Shown here in pieces: positions 26,421 through 34,276 of a DNA stretch of 64,000 bases. The translations under genes and the position numbers were made by a program. Source of the DNA: Gaiellasilicea sp963761905 (GTDB lineage Bacteria > Actinomycetota > Thermoleophilia > Gaiellales > Gaiellaceae); NCBI GenBank assembly GCA_963761905.1, contig CAVXIQ010000009.1:21352-85351 (forward strand), read 5' to 3'. Each line of letters starts with the position of its first letter. Within the stretch, counting starts at the first letter, position 1. The notes below the pieces were generated by a model, which saw only the letters and a program-made list of their open reading frames with translations, was not told the DNA's origin and made no database searches.

Positions 26421-26939
26421 CTAGTACTGGATCAGCGAGTGGACGTCGTAGCCGGCGAGCTTGGTGCGCGGCTCGAGAAACGCGAGCTCGATCACGAAGG
26501 CCAGCCCGACGACCTCCGCCCCGAGCTTCTCCACGAGCTCGACCTTGGCCTTCGCAGTTCCGCCGGTCGCGAGGACATCGTCGTGCACGATCACCCGAGC
26601 TCCGGCGGGGATCGCGTCCGCGTGCACCTCGAGGCTGTCCGTCCCGTACTCGAGCTCGTAGGTCGCGCTGACCGTCTTGGAGGGAAGCTTCCCCGGCTTG
26701 CGTGCCGTCACGAATCCGCACCCGAGGAGGTACGCGAGCGCGCCGCCGAAGATGAACCCGCGTGCCTCGGCTCCCAGGATGAGATCCGGCTTCCTCGGCT
26801 CCGCGAACTCGGCCAGGCGCTGCACGGTCTCGTGGAAGTAGGCCGCGTCTGCGACGAGCGGCATCACGTCCTTGAAGACGATCCCGGGCTTGGGGAAGTC
26901 CGGGACGTCCCGGATCCGGTCTGTCAGGTCGAGCTCCAT
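26421..26939 (-). CDS. apt: Adenine phosphoribosyltransferase
   Basis: Purine salvage enzyme of 172 aa making AMP from adenine and PRPP. IRDVPDFPKPGIVFKDVMPL at the N-terminus is diagnostic, and the PRPP loop VIVHDDVLATGGTAKA is intact. LGAEARGFIFGGALA matches the adenine pocket region. ATG 26939 shares its A with the stop of the MerR-type gene, so it is the last gene of the rsiG-garA-ftsR-like operon. Confidence 0.96.
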   Translation of the reverse strand: MELDLTDRIRDVPDFPKPGIVFKDVMPLVADAAYFHETVQRLAEFAEPRKPDLILGAEARGFIFGGALAYLLGCGFVTARKPGKLPSKTVSATYELEYGTDSLEVHADAIPAGARVIVHDDVLATGGTAKAKVELVEKLGAEVVGLAFVIELAFLEPRTKLAGYDVHSLIQY

Positions 26940-27637
26940 CAGCGCTCCGCAAGAGCGCGCAGCTCGCGCCAGAAGAGGAGTCGAGAGAGCTCCTGCGACG
27001 CCTCGGCGAGCGCCTGAAGGTCGTCGAGCCCGGATTTTCGGCGCTCGGGGTTGCGCGCTCGCAGAGCCGGTGCGACGAGCTGCTCGAGCAGCCCTGCCTC
27101 ACGTCCTGCCGAGTTGCGAAAGGTGCGGAGATGACGGGCGTCGATTCCATAGCGGGCGAGCCGCCCGCAGGCCGCTGCGATCTCGGCGTCGCTCTCGGGA
27201 TAACGACGCTCTCCGGCCTCGATCCGTGGCGCCAAGAGCCCGAATTCCTCGAGCGCGCGTGCCAGGTCGCCGTCGATGCCGGCTCGCTCGCAGAGCTCGG
27301 CGAGGTCGAGCTCGTCCTCGCGCTCGCCGAGGCCCGCGGGTGGCCGGCGCTTGCGTTCGGCGGCGGGACCTCCGGCGGAGAGCTCCTCGCGGATCACGCG
27401 CAGTGGCAGGAATTCGTCGCGCTGCAGCCGGAGAATCGTCTCGAGCCGCTCCACGTCGTCCTCGCTGAAGAGCCGATAACCGCCTCGGGTCCGCTTCGGT
27501 GTAAGCAGCCCCTGATCCTCGAGGTAACGGATCTTCGAGATCGAGATGTCCGCGAACTCCGGCTGGAGGCGCGCGCAGACCGCGCCGATCGTATGGAGGC
27601 GCTGCTCCGAGCGGGTGGTGGAGGCGACGGTCGTCAT
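26939..27637 (-). CDS. MerR family regulator, FtsR-like
   Basis: Regulator of 232 aa with an N-terminal winged helix: HTIGAVCARLQPEFADISIS, KIRYLEDQGLLTPKRTRGGY, RLFSEDDVERLETILRLQRD. The extended C-terminal domain is helical. Position and domain layout resemble the actinobacterial FtsR (Rv1828-type) regulator found beside garA, which controls ftsZ in corynebacteria. ATG 27637 overlaps the garA stop as ATGA. Confidence 0.83.
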   Translation of the reverse strand: MTTVASTTRSEQRLHTIGAVCARLQPEFADISISKIRYLEDQGLLTPKRTRGGYRLFSEDDVERLETILRLQRDEFLPLRVIREELSAGGPAAERKRRPPAGLGEREDELDLAELCERAGIDGDLARALEEFGLLAPRIEAGERRYPESDAEIAAACGRLARYGIDARHLRTFRNSAGREAGLLEQLVAPALRARNPERRKSGLDDLQALAEASQELSRLLFWRELRALAER

Positions 27638-28107
27638 CGGCCTCTGAGGAAGGTCAGCCGGTACTTGCCGATCTGGATCTCGTCATCGTCCTCGATCTCC
27701 GTCTCGGCGGCTTCGATTCGCTTCCGGTTCACGAAGGTGCCGTTCAGGCTGCCGAGATCCTTGATCGTGAAGCGGCCCTCGTCCTGGACCAGCTCCGCGT
27801 GCTTGCGCGAGACGGTCACGTCGTCGAGGAACACGTCGCATTCGGGCGACCGACCGATCAACGTCCGCTCCCCGGACGGGAAAAAGGTCTCGCCGGCGCG
27901 ACCGCCGCCGGAGCGCACGACGAGGGCCGGCCCCTTGAGACTCGGGTCGCTCAACGCTGCACCCGGATCGTCGGCGATGTCATCAGGCGTGAACGTCAGT
28001 GTCTGCTCCCCCGCGTCCTCCTGCTTCAGATGGCCGCCGCACTTCGCGCAGAAGTTGGCGGTTTCCGGATTCTGGTAGCCGCATTCCGGACAGTAGACGT
28101 GGCTCAT
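27634..28107 (-). CDS. garA: Zinc-ribbon FHA domain protein, GarA-like
   Basis: Protein of 157 aa with an N-terminal double zinc knuckle, C6-x2-C9 and C20-x2-C23 (YCPECGYQ and FCAKCGG), an acidic linker with TLTFTPDD, and an FHA domain (LIGRSPECDVFLDD, VSRKHAEL, DLGSLNGTFVN). In mycobacteria GarA is phosphorylated on N-terminal threonines by PknB/PknG and switches 2-oxoglutarate enzymes; the TLTF threonines are candidate sites. The zinc ribbon is an addition relative to mycobacterial GarA. It is coupled by ATGA overlaps to rsiG and the MerR-type gene. Confidence 0.82.
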   Translation of the reverse strand: MSHVYCPECGYQNPETANFCAKCGGHLKQEDAGEQTLTFTPDDIADDPGAALSDPSLKGPALVVRSGGGRAGETFFPSGERTLIGRSPECDVFLDDVTVSRKHAELVQDEGRFTIKDLGSLNGTFVNRKRIEAAETEIEDDDEIQIGKYRLTFLRGR

Positions 28108-28382
28108 GCGCTCTCGTCTTGAGCCTGCGGAGAGGCTCGCGCGGCGAGGATCTCGGTCAGCCGATCGACGTCGACGTCGCTGCCGCCACCGGTCCCCTTG
28201 AGTCGGGCCGTTCGCTCCGCACGAAGGATGTCGATCCGGCCCTGCAGCAGCCGCCGCCGGTAGGAGACCTGGTTCTCTTCCTCGGAGAGTCGCTCGATCA
28301 GTGCCTTCAGCTCGTCGTCCGAGAGCGTGCCGAGATCGGGCAGCGGCTCGACTTCGCTCTCTCCATGTCGCTGTTCCTCCAC
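28104..28382 (-). CDS. rsiG: RsiG-like c-di-GMP-binding anti-sigma factor
   Basis: Helical protein of 92 aa. Residues 36-51 contain E36-x3-S40-x2-R43-x3-Q47-x3-D51 exactly, the c-di-GMP signature described for RsiG of Streptomyces and Rubrobacter. Streptomyces RsiG carries two copies in one chain. The Rubrobacter protein carries one and works as a homodimer; this protein also has one copy. By homology it would bind a WhiG-type sigma factor when loaded with c-di-GMP. GTG 28382 follows GAAAGG by about 8 nt. It heads the operon with garA, the MerR-type gene and apt. The partner sigma gene is not in this window. Confidence 0.8.
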   Translation of the reverse strand: MEEQRHGESEVEPLPDLGTLSDDELKALIERLSEEENQVSYRRRLLQGRIDILRAERTARLKGTGGGSDVDVDRLTEILAARASPQAQDESA

Positions 28383-28408
28383 GGTTGTGCCTTTCGCGTC
28401 GGGGTGTC

Positions 28409-28438
28409 AGTAAAGCAGCAGCGAGCCGGAGGGGTCAA
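28409..28438 (-). promoter_or_regulatory. Candidate -35/-10 promoter of rsiG operon
   Basis: TTGACC (28438-28433) and TTTACT (28414-28409) are separated by 18 nt, with a leader of about 20 nt to the rsiG GTG. Unlike most promoters here it predicts a leadered mRNA. Confidence 0.4.
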
Positions 28439-28440
28439 CC

Positions 28441-30966
28441 TCAGCTTGAGGCTTCTACCGGAGTTCGAGGTGTCGGGGCGTCTCCCTGCATGATCGTCTC
28501 CACGCGGCCGCGCATCTCCTGCTCCAGCTGGTCGGAGGCCTCGGCGGATTCTCCTTCGGCGAAGACGTGCAGGAGCGGCTCGTCCGGATCGGGAAGCACC
28601 TGCATCCAGCCGCGCGAATCGAGCAGCTTGATCCCGTCGGTCACGTCGACGTCGCGGTCGGAGAGCTGCTCGTTGAGGATTCGCATCACGAGGCCCTTCT
28701 TCGCCCAGGGGCACGCGAGCTGGCGATGGATCAGCGTCGACTCGGGGAGCTCGGCGACGAGCTCGGACAGCGGGCGCTCGACCGGCGCGAGCAGCTCGAG
28801 CAGCTTGGCGAGACTCGCGACGGCGTCGTAGGCGGGCAGAAACTCGGGGAAGACGTAGCCGCCGCCGACGGCCCCGGCGAAGACGACTCCGCCGGCTGCC
28901 GCGGCGCGCGTCAAGTCGGCGAGCGAGTGCGGCGTTCGCACCACCTCGAGCGCCCCGTCCACGAGCCTGTCGACCTGGCTCGTCACGGTGATCGGAAAGG
29001 CGACCTTGCCCGTGGCGCCGCTCGCCGCGAGGAGCTTCAGGAAGAGGAGCAGCGTCTGCTCGACCGGCACCTCGCGACCCTGCTCGTCGACGAGATAGAG
29101 ACGCTCGGCCCCGCCGTCGAAGACGACGCCAAGGTCGGCGCCGATCGCGGTGACGAGCCGTTTCGCGTTTCCGACCGCCTGCGCGAGCGTCTGCCGGGAG
29201 TCGGCTCCCTCCGCGAAGAAGCCATGCGCGGAGATCGCCTCGACGCCGAGCGGCCCGACCACGAGCGGCACGACGAAGGAGGCCGCCGAGTAGCCGTAGT
29301 CGATCACGATCCGAAAGCCGCGCGCGCGGATCGCGTCCGCGTCAAGGCCGTCCAGGAGGTCTTGCGCGTAGCTCTCCCGGACGCGCGCGGGATACGAGAC
29401 GGAGCCGACGCCATCTGCGGCGACCCGGCGCAGCTCCTGACGCGTGAAGTTCGTCTCGATCTCCTTCTGGAGCGACGCCGTGAGCAGGATGCCGGGCGGC
29501 TCGTAGATCCGGATGAACACGGCCTCGGGATCCAGGTGGCTCTGGCCAACGTGGACCGCTGCGGCGAACGCCTGCGTCTTCAGGACGTGCCTGCTGACCG
29601 CCGGGGGCGAGACGCGGAGGTCGGCGACGTCGACTCCGGTCGCGTTCAGGCCGGAGATGAGGCAGCGCTTGATCATCCGGCAGGCCTGACCGGAGTCGCG
29701 GCTCGCGACCACACGAGCGCCGCGCTTCAGGGCGGTGCCGAGGGCAGCCGCGAGCCGTACGGCCGTCTCGGGAGTGAGATCGACGTTCACGAGGCCTCCG
29801 ACCCCGTCCTTGCCGAAGAGGCGCGACGAGGCGCGCGACTCCCAGATCAGGTTCTCGTAGATCTGCGAGCCGGTCTCGACCTCCTTGAACGGGTAGATCC
29901 GGACGTGCGGCAGAACGCTCGACTCGGAGCCGATCGTGACCTCGTCGCCGATCGCCACGCCCTCATGGATGTGCACGTGGTCACGGATGTCGCACGACCG
30001 CCCGACGACGGCGCCCTCGAGCAAGCTGCTGCGGCCGATGTGCGTCGCAGCGTCGATCACCGTTCGCGTCGTGCGCGCTCGCTCGCGGAGGGTGACGCCG
30101 TTCGAGAGCACCGTGTACGGGCCGACGGAGGCGTCTCGCGCGATCCGGCTGTAGTTGCCGATGAAGGCCGGACCTTCCAGATCCTCGACGTCGTCGATCT
30201 CGGCGCCTTCGCCGAGCCACACGTTTCCCCGAAGGCGGATCCCGCCGATGTTGAGTCGGACCTTCTCGTCGAGCGCGTCGAAGTTCGCCTGCCGGTACTG
30301 GTCGAGGTTGCCGATGTCCTGCCAGTAGCCGTCGAGCACGAAGCCGTAGAGCGGCCGTCCCATCTCGAGCAGGAGCGGGAAGAGCTCCTTCGAGAAGTCG
30401 AACGGGCCTTCCGCCGGAATGTGGTTCAGCACCTCCGGCTCGAGCACGTAGATCCCGGTGTTGATCGTGTCGGAGAAGACCTGGCCCCAGGAGGGCTTCT
30501 CCAGGAAGCGCTCGACCTTGCCGTCCTCGTCGGTGACGACGATTCCGAACTCGAGCGGATTGTCCACCGACTTGAGCCCGATCGTCACCGCCGCTCCCTT
30601 TTCCTTGTGGCAGGCGACGAGGGCGCCGAGATCGACGTCGCAGAGCGCGTCGCCGGAGATCACGAGGAAGGTCTCGTCGAGCTTCGAGCTGGCGAGGCGA
30701 ACCGACCCTGCGGTGCCGAGCGGTAGCTCCTCGACGGAGTACTCGATGTTCAGCCCGAGGGTGTCGCCGGTTCCGAAGTAGCTACGGATCGACTGCGGAA
30801 GGAACGCGAGCGTGACGACGACGTCCTCGAAGCCGTGGCGCTTGAGCAGCTCGAGGATGTGCTCGATGCACGGCTTGCCGACGATGGGCACCATCGGCTT
30901 CGGCTGATTCGAGGTGAGCGGCCGCAGGCGCGTGCCCTCGCCGCCCGCCATCACGACGGCTCTCAT
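28441..30966 (-). CDS. NDP-sugar nucleotidyltransferase fused to a degenerate phosphomannomutase-like domain
   Basis: Protein of 841 aa. Residues 1-240 form a nucleotidyltransferase (MAGGEGTRLRPLTSNQPKPM, the uridylyl/guanylyltransferase signature). About 250-370 is a left-handed beta-helix with hexapeptides such as VVGRSCDIRDHVHI. About 380-830 resembles the PMM/PGM fold. In the mutase part the phosphoserine loop normally TASHNP reads VGQSHLDP, and the metal loop normally DGDxDR reads DGGAER, so mutase activity is doubtful. Actinobacterial relatives are called mannose-1-phosphate guanylyltransferase; the sugar is not proven. ATG 30966 overlaps the pgsA stop as ATGA. Confidence 0.85.
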   Translation of the reverse strand: MRAVVMAGGEGTRLRPLTSNQPKPMVPIVGKPCIEHILELLKRHGFEDVVVTLAFLPQSIRSYFGTGDTLGLNIEYSVEELPLGTAGSVRLASSKLDETFLVISGDALCDVDLGALVACHKEKGAAVTIGLKSVDNPLEFGIVVTDEDGKVERFLEKPSWGQVFSDTINTGIYVLEPEVLNHIPAEGPFDFSKELFPLLLEMGRPLYGFVLDGYWQDIGNLDQYRQANFDALDEKVRLNIGGIRLRGNVWLGEGAEIDDVEDLEGPAFIGNYSRIARDASVGPYTVLSNGVTLRERARTTRTVIDAATHIGRSSLLEGAVVGRSCDIRDHVHIHEGVAIGDEVTIGSESSVLPHVRIYPFKEVETGSQIYENLIWESRASSRLFGKDGVGGLVNVDLTPETAVRLAAALGTALKRGARVVASRDSGQACRMIKRCLISGLNATGVDVADLRVSPPAVSRHVLKTQAFAAAVHVGQSHLDPEAVFIRIYEPPGILLTASLQKEIETNFTRQELRRVAADGVGSVSYPARVRESYAQDLLDGLDADAIRARGFRIVIDYGYSAASFVVPLVVGPLGVEAISAHGFFAEGADSRQTLAQAVGNAKRLVTAIGADLGVVFDGGAERLYLVDEQGREVPVEQTLLLFLKLLAASGATGKVAFPITVTSQVDRLVDGALEVVRTPHSLADLTRAAAAGGVVFAGAVGGGYVFPEFLPAYDAVASLAKLLELLAPVERPLSELVAELPESTLIHRQLACPWAKKGLVMRILNEQLSDRDVDVTDGIKLLDSRGWMQVLPDPDEPLLHVFAEGESAEASDQLEQEMRGRVETIMQGDAPTPRTPVEASS

Positions 30967-31514
30967 TCGGCGACCTCGCGCCGTGCCGCAACGACGTACT
31001 GAGCAGCGGCGACGAGCGCAAGTCCGAGCCCGATCCAGAAGAGCCAGAGCGGCCAGGTCGTGTCGTGCCCGACCACGGTCAGGATCCCGACCGCGAGATA
31101 GAGGATCCACGTGGCGAGCTTGCCGAGCCGGCTGACCGACACTTCGACGCCTTTCGGCATCAGCAGGCGGTAGCCCCCGACCAGGATCAGGTCACGGAGG
31201 ACGATCACGAGCGCGCCGGGCCACGGGAGCTTTCCCTCGAGCCAGAGCAGGATCACGGCGGCGTCGATCATCAGCCGGTCGGCGAGCGGGTCGGCGAGCC
31301 TCCCGAAGCGCGACTCGACGTGCCAGCGGCGCGCCAGGAAACCGTCGACCTGGTCGGTGACGCCCGCGACGAGGAAGATCCAGCCCGCAGCCCAGCTCGA
31401 GCCGTCCTCGGAGGCCGCGTAGACGAGGACGAAGACGGGAATCAGCGCAAGCCGGAGAATCGTCAGCGCGTTCGGCAGCTGCGCCAGCGGAGCAGAGACG
31501 ACGCGCGTGGCCAT
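30963..31514 (-). CDS. pgsA: CDP-alcohol phosphatidyltransferase, PgsA-like
   Basis: Integral membrane enzyme of 183 aa transferring a phosphatidyl group from CDP-diacylglycerol to an alcohol, probably glycerol-3-phosphate or an inositol phosphate. The signature D-x2-DG-x2-AR-x8-G-x3-D-x3-D is complete in VTDQVDGFLARRW and GRLADPLAD. Five to six membrane helices follow. ATG 31514 has TATCCT 6 nt upstream. CdsA, which makes the donor, is encoded 9 kb away. Confidence 0.88.
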   Translation of the reverse strand: MATRVVSAPLAQLPNALTILRLALIPVFVLVYAASEDGSSWAAGWIFLVAGVTDQVDGFLARRWHVESRFGRLADPLADRLMIDAAVILLWLEGKLPWPGALVIVLRDLILVGGYRLLMPKGVEVSVSRLGKLATWILYLAVGILTVVGHDTTWPLWLFWIGLGLALVAAAQYVVAARREVAE

Positions 31515-31520
31515 GCCCGG

Positions 31521-31526
31521 AGGATA
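31521..31526 (-). promoter_or_regulatory. -10 element TATCCT for pgsA
   Basis: Minus-strand TATCCT, 6 nt, then the pgsA ATG. Confidence 0.5.
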
Positions 31527-31577
31527 GACCGTCGGCGCGGCGGGACTCAGGTGGGGCCGGTCGTGTCGTCGGCCGTC

Positions 31578-31583
31578 TACGCT
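31578..31583 (+). promoter_or_regulatory. -10 element TACGCT for the deiminase gene
   Basis: TACGCT followed by 6 nt and ATG 31590. Confidence 0.5.
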
Positions 31584-31589
31584 CCTCGG

Positions 31590-32603
31590 ATGGAGGATTC
31601 GCTCACGCTGCCGGGGTTCGTCAACGCCCACACGCACACGTTCCAGCGAGCTCTCCGAGGTCGCGCCGGCGGCGCCGACTTCTGGGCCTGGCGCGACCTG
31701 ATGCTGGCCGAGGCGGAGCGCCAGACTCCGGAGCTCGTCCGCGAGACGTACGCCTCCGGATACCGTGAGATGCGCGCTGCGGGGTACACCGCGGTCGGCG
31801 AGTTCCACTACCTCGGCGTCGCCGAAGCCCACGCCGCGGCCGAGGCGGCTCACGAGGCCGAAGTCGAGCTCGTCATCCTGCTCGCCGCGTACGCGCGCGG
31901 CGGACTGCCGAGGATGCGCCAGGAGTCCGTGGCGGCGTATCTGCGCGAGCTCGAGGAGCTGCGCGAAGCAGGGATCCGCGTCGGCGTCGCCCCCCACTCC
32001 GTGCGCGCCTGCCCGCGCGACTGGCTGGAGGAGCTCGGGCGATACGCCACCGCCGAGAAGCTGCCGCTCCACATTCACGCGGACGAGCAGCCGCGCGAGA
32101 TCGAGGAGTGCGTCGCCGAGCACGGCTGCCGGCCGATCGAGCTCCTCGAGCGAACCGGCTGCCTCGGCCCGCTGACGACGGTCGTCCACGCCACGCACGC
32201 CGACGGCGCCGAGCTCGACCTCCTCGCGGAATCGGGTGCCACGATCTGCGCCTGCCCGACGACCGAGGCGGATCTCGGCGACGGCTTCCTGCCTGCAGCG
32301 CGGATCGAGCACCGCCGGATCTCGCTCTGCATCGGCTCCGACTCGAACATCCGGATCGACCCACTCGAAGAGCTCCGCGAGATCGAAGGGATCGCCCGCC
32401 GGCAGACGGGCCGCCGCGGCGTCTTCGGAACCGAGCGGCTGCTCTGCTTCGGCGCGGACGAGGGCGCGCGCTCGCTCGGGCTCGAGTCGTGGCCCGAGAT
32501 CGAGATCGACCTCGGTCACCGGTCGCTTGCAGAAGTCGCCCCGTCCGATGTCTTCGATGCGCTCGTCGCAGGCTGTGGCGCCGACGTGATTCGCCACGAT
32601 TGA
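31590..32603 (+). CDS. hutF: Short HutF-type formimidoylglutamate deiminase
   Basis: Amidohydrolase of 337 aa related to N-formimino-L-glutamate deiminase of the five-step histidine degradation route. Metal and substrate motifs are in order: NAHTHTFQRALRGRAGG, VGEFHYLG, VGVAPHSVRA, HIHADEQPREIEEC, VVHATHAD, CPTTEADLGDGF and GSDSNIRIDPLEEL. HutF is normally about 450 aa. This copy lacks the N-terminal beta-sandwich strands, starting almost at the HxH motif. ATG 31590 is fixed by a leaderless-type TACGCT. No other hut genes are nearby, so the substrate could differ. Confidence 0.82.
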   Translation: MEDSLTLPGFVNAHTHTFQRALRGRAGGADFWAWRDLMLAEAERQTPELVRETYASGYREMRAAGYTAVGEFHYLGVAEAHAAAEAAHEAEVELVILLAAYARGGLPRMRQESVAAYLRELEELREAGIRVGVAPHSVRACPRDWLEELGRYATAEKLPLHIHADEQPREIEECVAEHGCRPIELLERTGCLGPLTTVVHATHADGAELDLLAESGATICACPTTEADLGDGFLPAARIEHRRISLCIGSDSNIRIDPLEELREIEGIARRQTGRRGVFGTERLLCFGADEGARSLGLESWPEIEIDLGHRSLAEVAPSDVFDALVAGCGADVIRHD

Positions 32604-32637
32604 GCCCGGATAGGAGGGTCGCGCAGCCTCCCCGAGC

Positions 32638-33667
32638 TCAGCGCCGCTGGTCGAACCGTTGCTCGTGGGAACGCGCGCGGGCGAAGCGGGCCGTCCAGTA
32701 GGCGGTGCGCTCGAGGTAGGAGCGCTCGGCGGCCCGGCCGCGCAGCCCCCAGGCACCGTCGTAGCTCTCGTAACCTCGCCGGGCGCCGCGCGCCGGCTCG
32801 ATCTGCGTGCCCTCGTGCCACTCGTTGTAGCTCGTCACCGTGATCAGGTCGGGGCGGGAGCGGATCGCGCCCGTCCACATGCCGTCGTAGGTCGCCCCGT
32901 TGCGACGTGACCTGACCCGAGTGTCCCCTGTCGCCCGACGGGCGTCGTAGCCCGGCCCGACCGACGGTGCGCAGAGAAGCCGGAGCCGCCGCGCCTGCGC
33001 GCACAGCCGTGGAAAGAGGCCACCGTCGAAGAGAAGGACGTCGTAGGTGTAGACGCCGTCGAAGCCTCCCGCGGCGGCCTTGCCGGCCAGGTTCGTGTTG
33101 GCGAAGACCCGGATCCCGCTCAGGCTCTCGTTCATCGCTCGCCCAGTCGCCGTCGTCCAGCCAGGTGGAGGCCCAGATGTAGAAGTCGACGATCCCGAGC
33201 GAGCGGAGATAGGCGATGTCCAGCGCGACGCTGTCCACTGTTCGTCCCCCGTACGGCTCCACATGGACGGCAACGGCAAGACCATGGAGCTGCGCGTGGG
33301 CGAGCACCCGCGGCAGCCGCTGATCCTCGACCGAGCCACGCCCCCACCAAGAGACGATCACGGTCGAGACGCCGGCGGCGGCGATCTCCCGCATCTGCGA
33401 AGCCAGCACCAGCGCATCGGCCGAGGAGTACGGGCCTCGGGCGGGGTAGAAGCCGGAGGCGATCTGCTGCGGCGGTGAGCTGCCGCCCTGCTGCCAGTGC
33501 GTGTAGGCGCCGTCGCGCGCGGCGGTTCCGAACCAGGGGTAGTAGAAGATCGCCGTCTCGGCCGCGGCGAGCGACTCCCTGGCTCCTGGTCCGCCGACGT
33601 GCGCCCGCGCAGCGGCCGTCACCCCCAGGCAGGCCGCAACCACCAGGACGAAGAGCCGAATCCGCAC
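32638..33667 (-). CDS. Secreted GH99-like (endo-mannosidase type) protein, frame broken once
   Basis: N-terminal signal peptide (LFVLVVAACLGVTAAARA) followed by a glycoside hydrolase family 99-like barrel: FYYPWFGTAARDGAYTHW, VSTVIVSWWGRG, HVEPYGGR, then in a second frame GGFDGVYTYDVLLFDGG and VTSYNEWHEGTQIEP. The last motif resembles glycoprotein endo-alpha-1,2-mannosidases. Frames change near 33135-33141, where removing one base joins GDWA to AMNESLSG; a sequencing insertion is likely. Start GTG 33667 lies 9 nt from TAGAGT. The substrate would be an extracellular mannan-like glycan by homology. Confidence 0.72.
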
Positions 33668-33808
33668 CGACGCGCGACTCTACTCCGTGCGTCGGCTGGT
33701 TTCTACCCCTTTTCGAAGGTTTCGCGAGGTTCGAGCGTGGGCTCAACGGCGGTCAGAACGAGGCACACCCACTTCGACAGACCGAACCGGGAGCGAAGCG
33801 ACCCTTTG

Positions 33809-33860
33809 GGGATCTTCGCGCGATGCGGGATCCGCTTCGCGGATCCCGCATCGCTGCAAA
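33809..33860. repeat. Dispersed hairpin element, copy 2
   Basis: GGGATCTTCGCGCGA (33809-33823) leads into a 16-bp perfect stem, GCGATGCGGGATCCGC (33820-33835) and GCGGATCCCGCATCGC (33839-33854), with a TTC loop, then TGCAAA. On the minus strand it begins 10 nt after the 3' end of tRNA-Pro and could serve as its terminator. The flanks are shared with copy 1 at 24416-24470. Confidence 0.75.
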
Positions 33861-33864
33861 CAGG

Positions 33865-33939
33865 TCGGGGCGCCCAGATTCGAACTGGGGATCTCCTGGC
33901 CCCCAGCCAGGCGCGATAACCAGGCTTCGCTACGCCCCG
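33865..33939 (-). tRNA. tRNA-Pro (anticodon GGG)
   Basis: A 75-nt cloverleaf with acceptor stem CGGGGCG/CGCCCCG, D arm starting TAGCGAAGCC, anticodon stem CCTGG/CCAGG with loop CTGGGGG giving anticodon GGG, and T arm with GTTCGAATC. The discriminator base is A, and CCA is not encoded. It lies 37 nt downstream of the proS-HTH genes on the same strand. TAGACT (33956-33951) 11 nt before the 5' end could be its own promoter. Confidence 0.95.
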
Positions 33940-33950
33940 TGAAGCCGCAG

Positions 33951-33956
33951 AGTCTA
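33951..33956 (-). promoter_or_regulatory. -10 element TAGACT for tRNA-Pro
   Basis: Minus-strand TAGACT ending 11 nt before the mature tRNA 5' end, consistent with a 5' leader of a few nucleotides. Confidence 0.5.
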
Positions 33957-33976
33957 GCGGCCGTCCGGAAGCCGCG

Positions 33977-34276
33977 TCAGGCGCTGAGCCGCTTGTAAAG
34001 CCGGTCGATCAGATCGGGCTTCGCCTCGAGCCGATCCGTGATCACGCGGAGTCGGTACTCGCGGAAGTGCTCGGGCTCGACGCCGAGCGCCGTGGCGAGC
34101 CGGACGACGACGTCCATGGACGGCACCGGCCTGTTCCCGTGCACGAGATGATTCAGGTAGCCCGCAGAGAGCTGGGTCTTGGCAGCGAGGCCGCGATACG
34201 TGAGTCCGGCGTCGGCCATCAGGTGCTCGATCGTCGGCCCGAATGGCTCTTCGCTGTACTTCTTCCTCCGGCTCAT
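33977..34276 (-). CDS. Small XRE/Cro-type helix-turn-helix protein coupled to proS
   Basis: Protein of 99 aa. The HTH spans about residues 20-60 (LTYRGLAAKTQLSAGYLNHL, then HGNRPVPSMDVVVRLATALG). The C-terminal stretch REYRLRVITDRLEAKPDLID is helical and ends LYKRLSA. ATG 34276 overlaps the proS stop as ATGA, so translation is coupled to prolyl-tRNA synthetase. The gene ends 37 nt before tRNA-Pro. A role in controlling this proline-charging unit is possible but untested. Confidence 0.8.
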   Translation of the reverse strand: MSRRKKYSEEPFGPTIEHLMADAGLTYRGLAAKTQLSAGYLNHLVHGNRPVPSMDVVVRLATALGVEPEHFREYRLRVITDRLEAKPDLIDRLYKRLSA

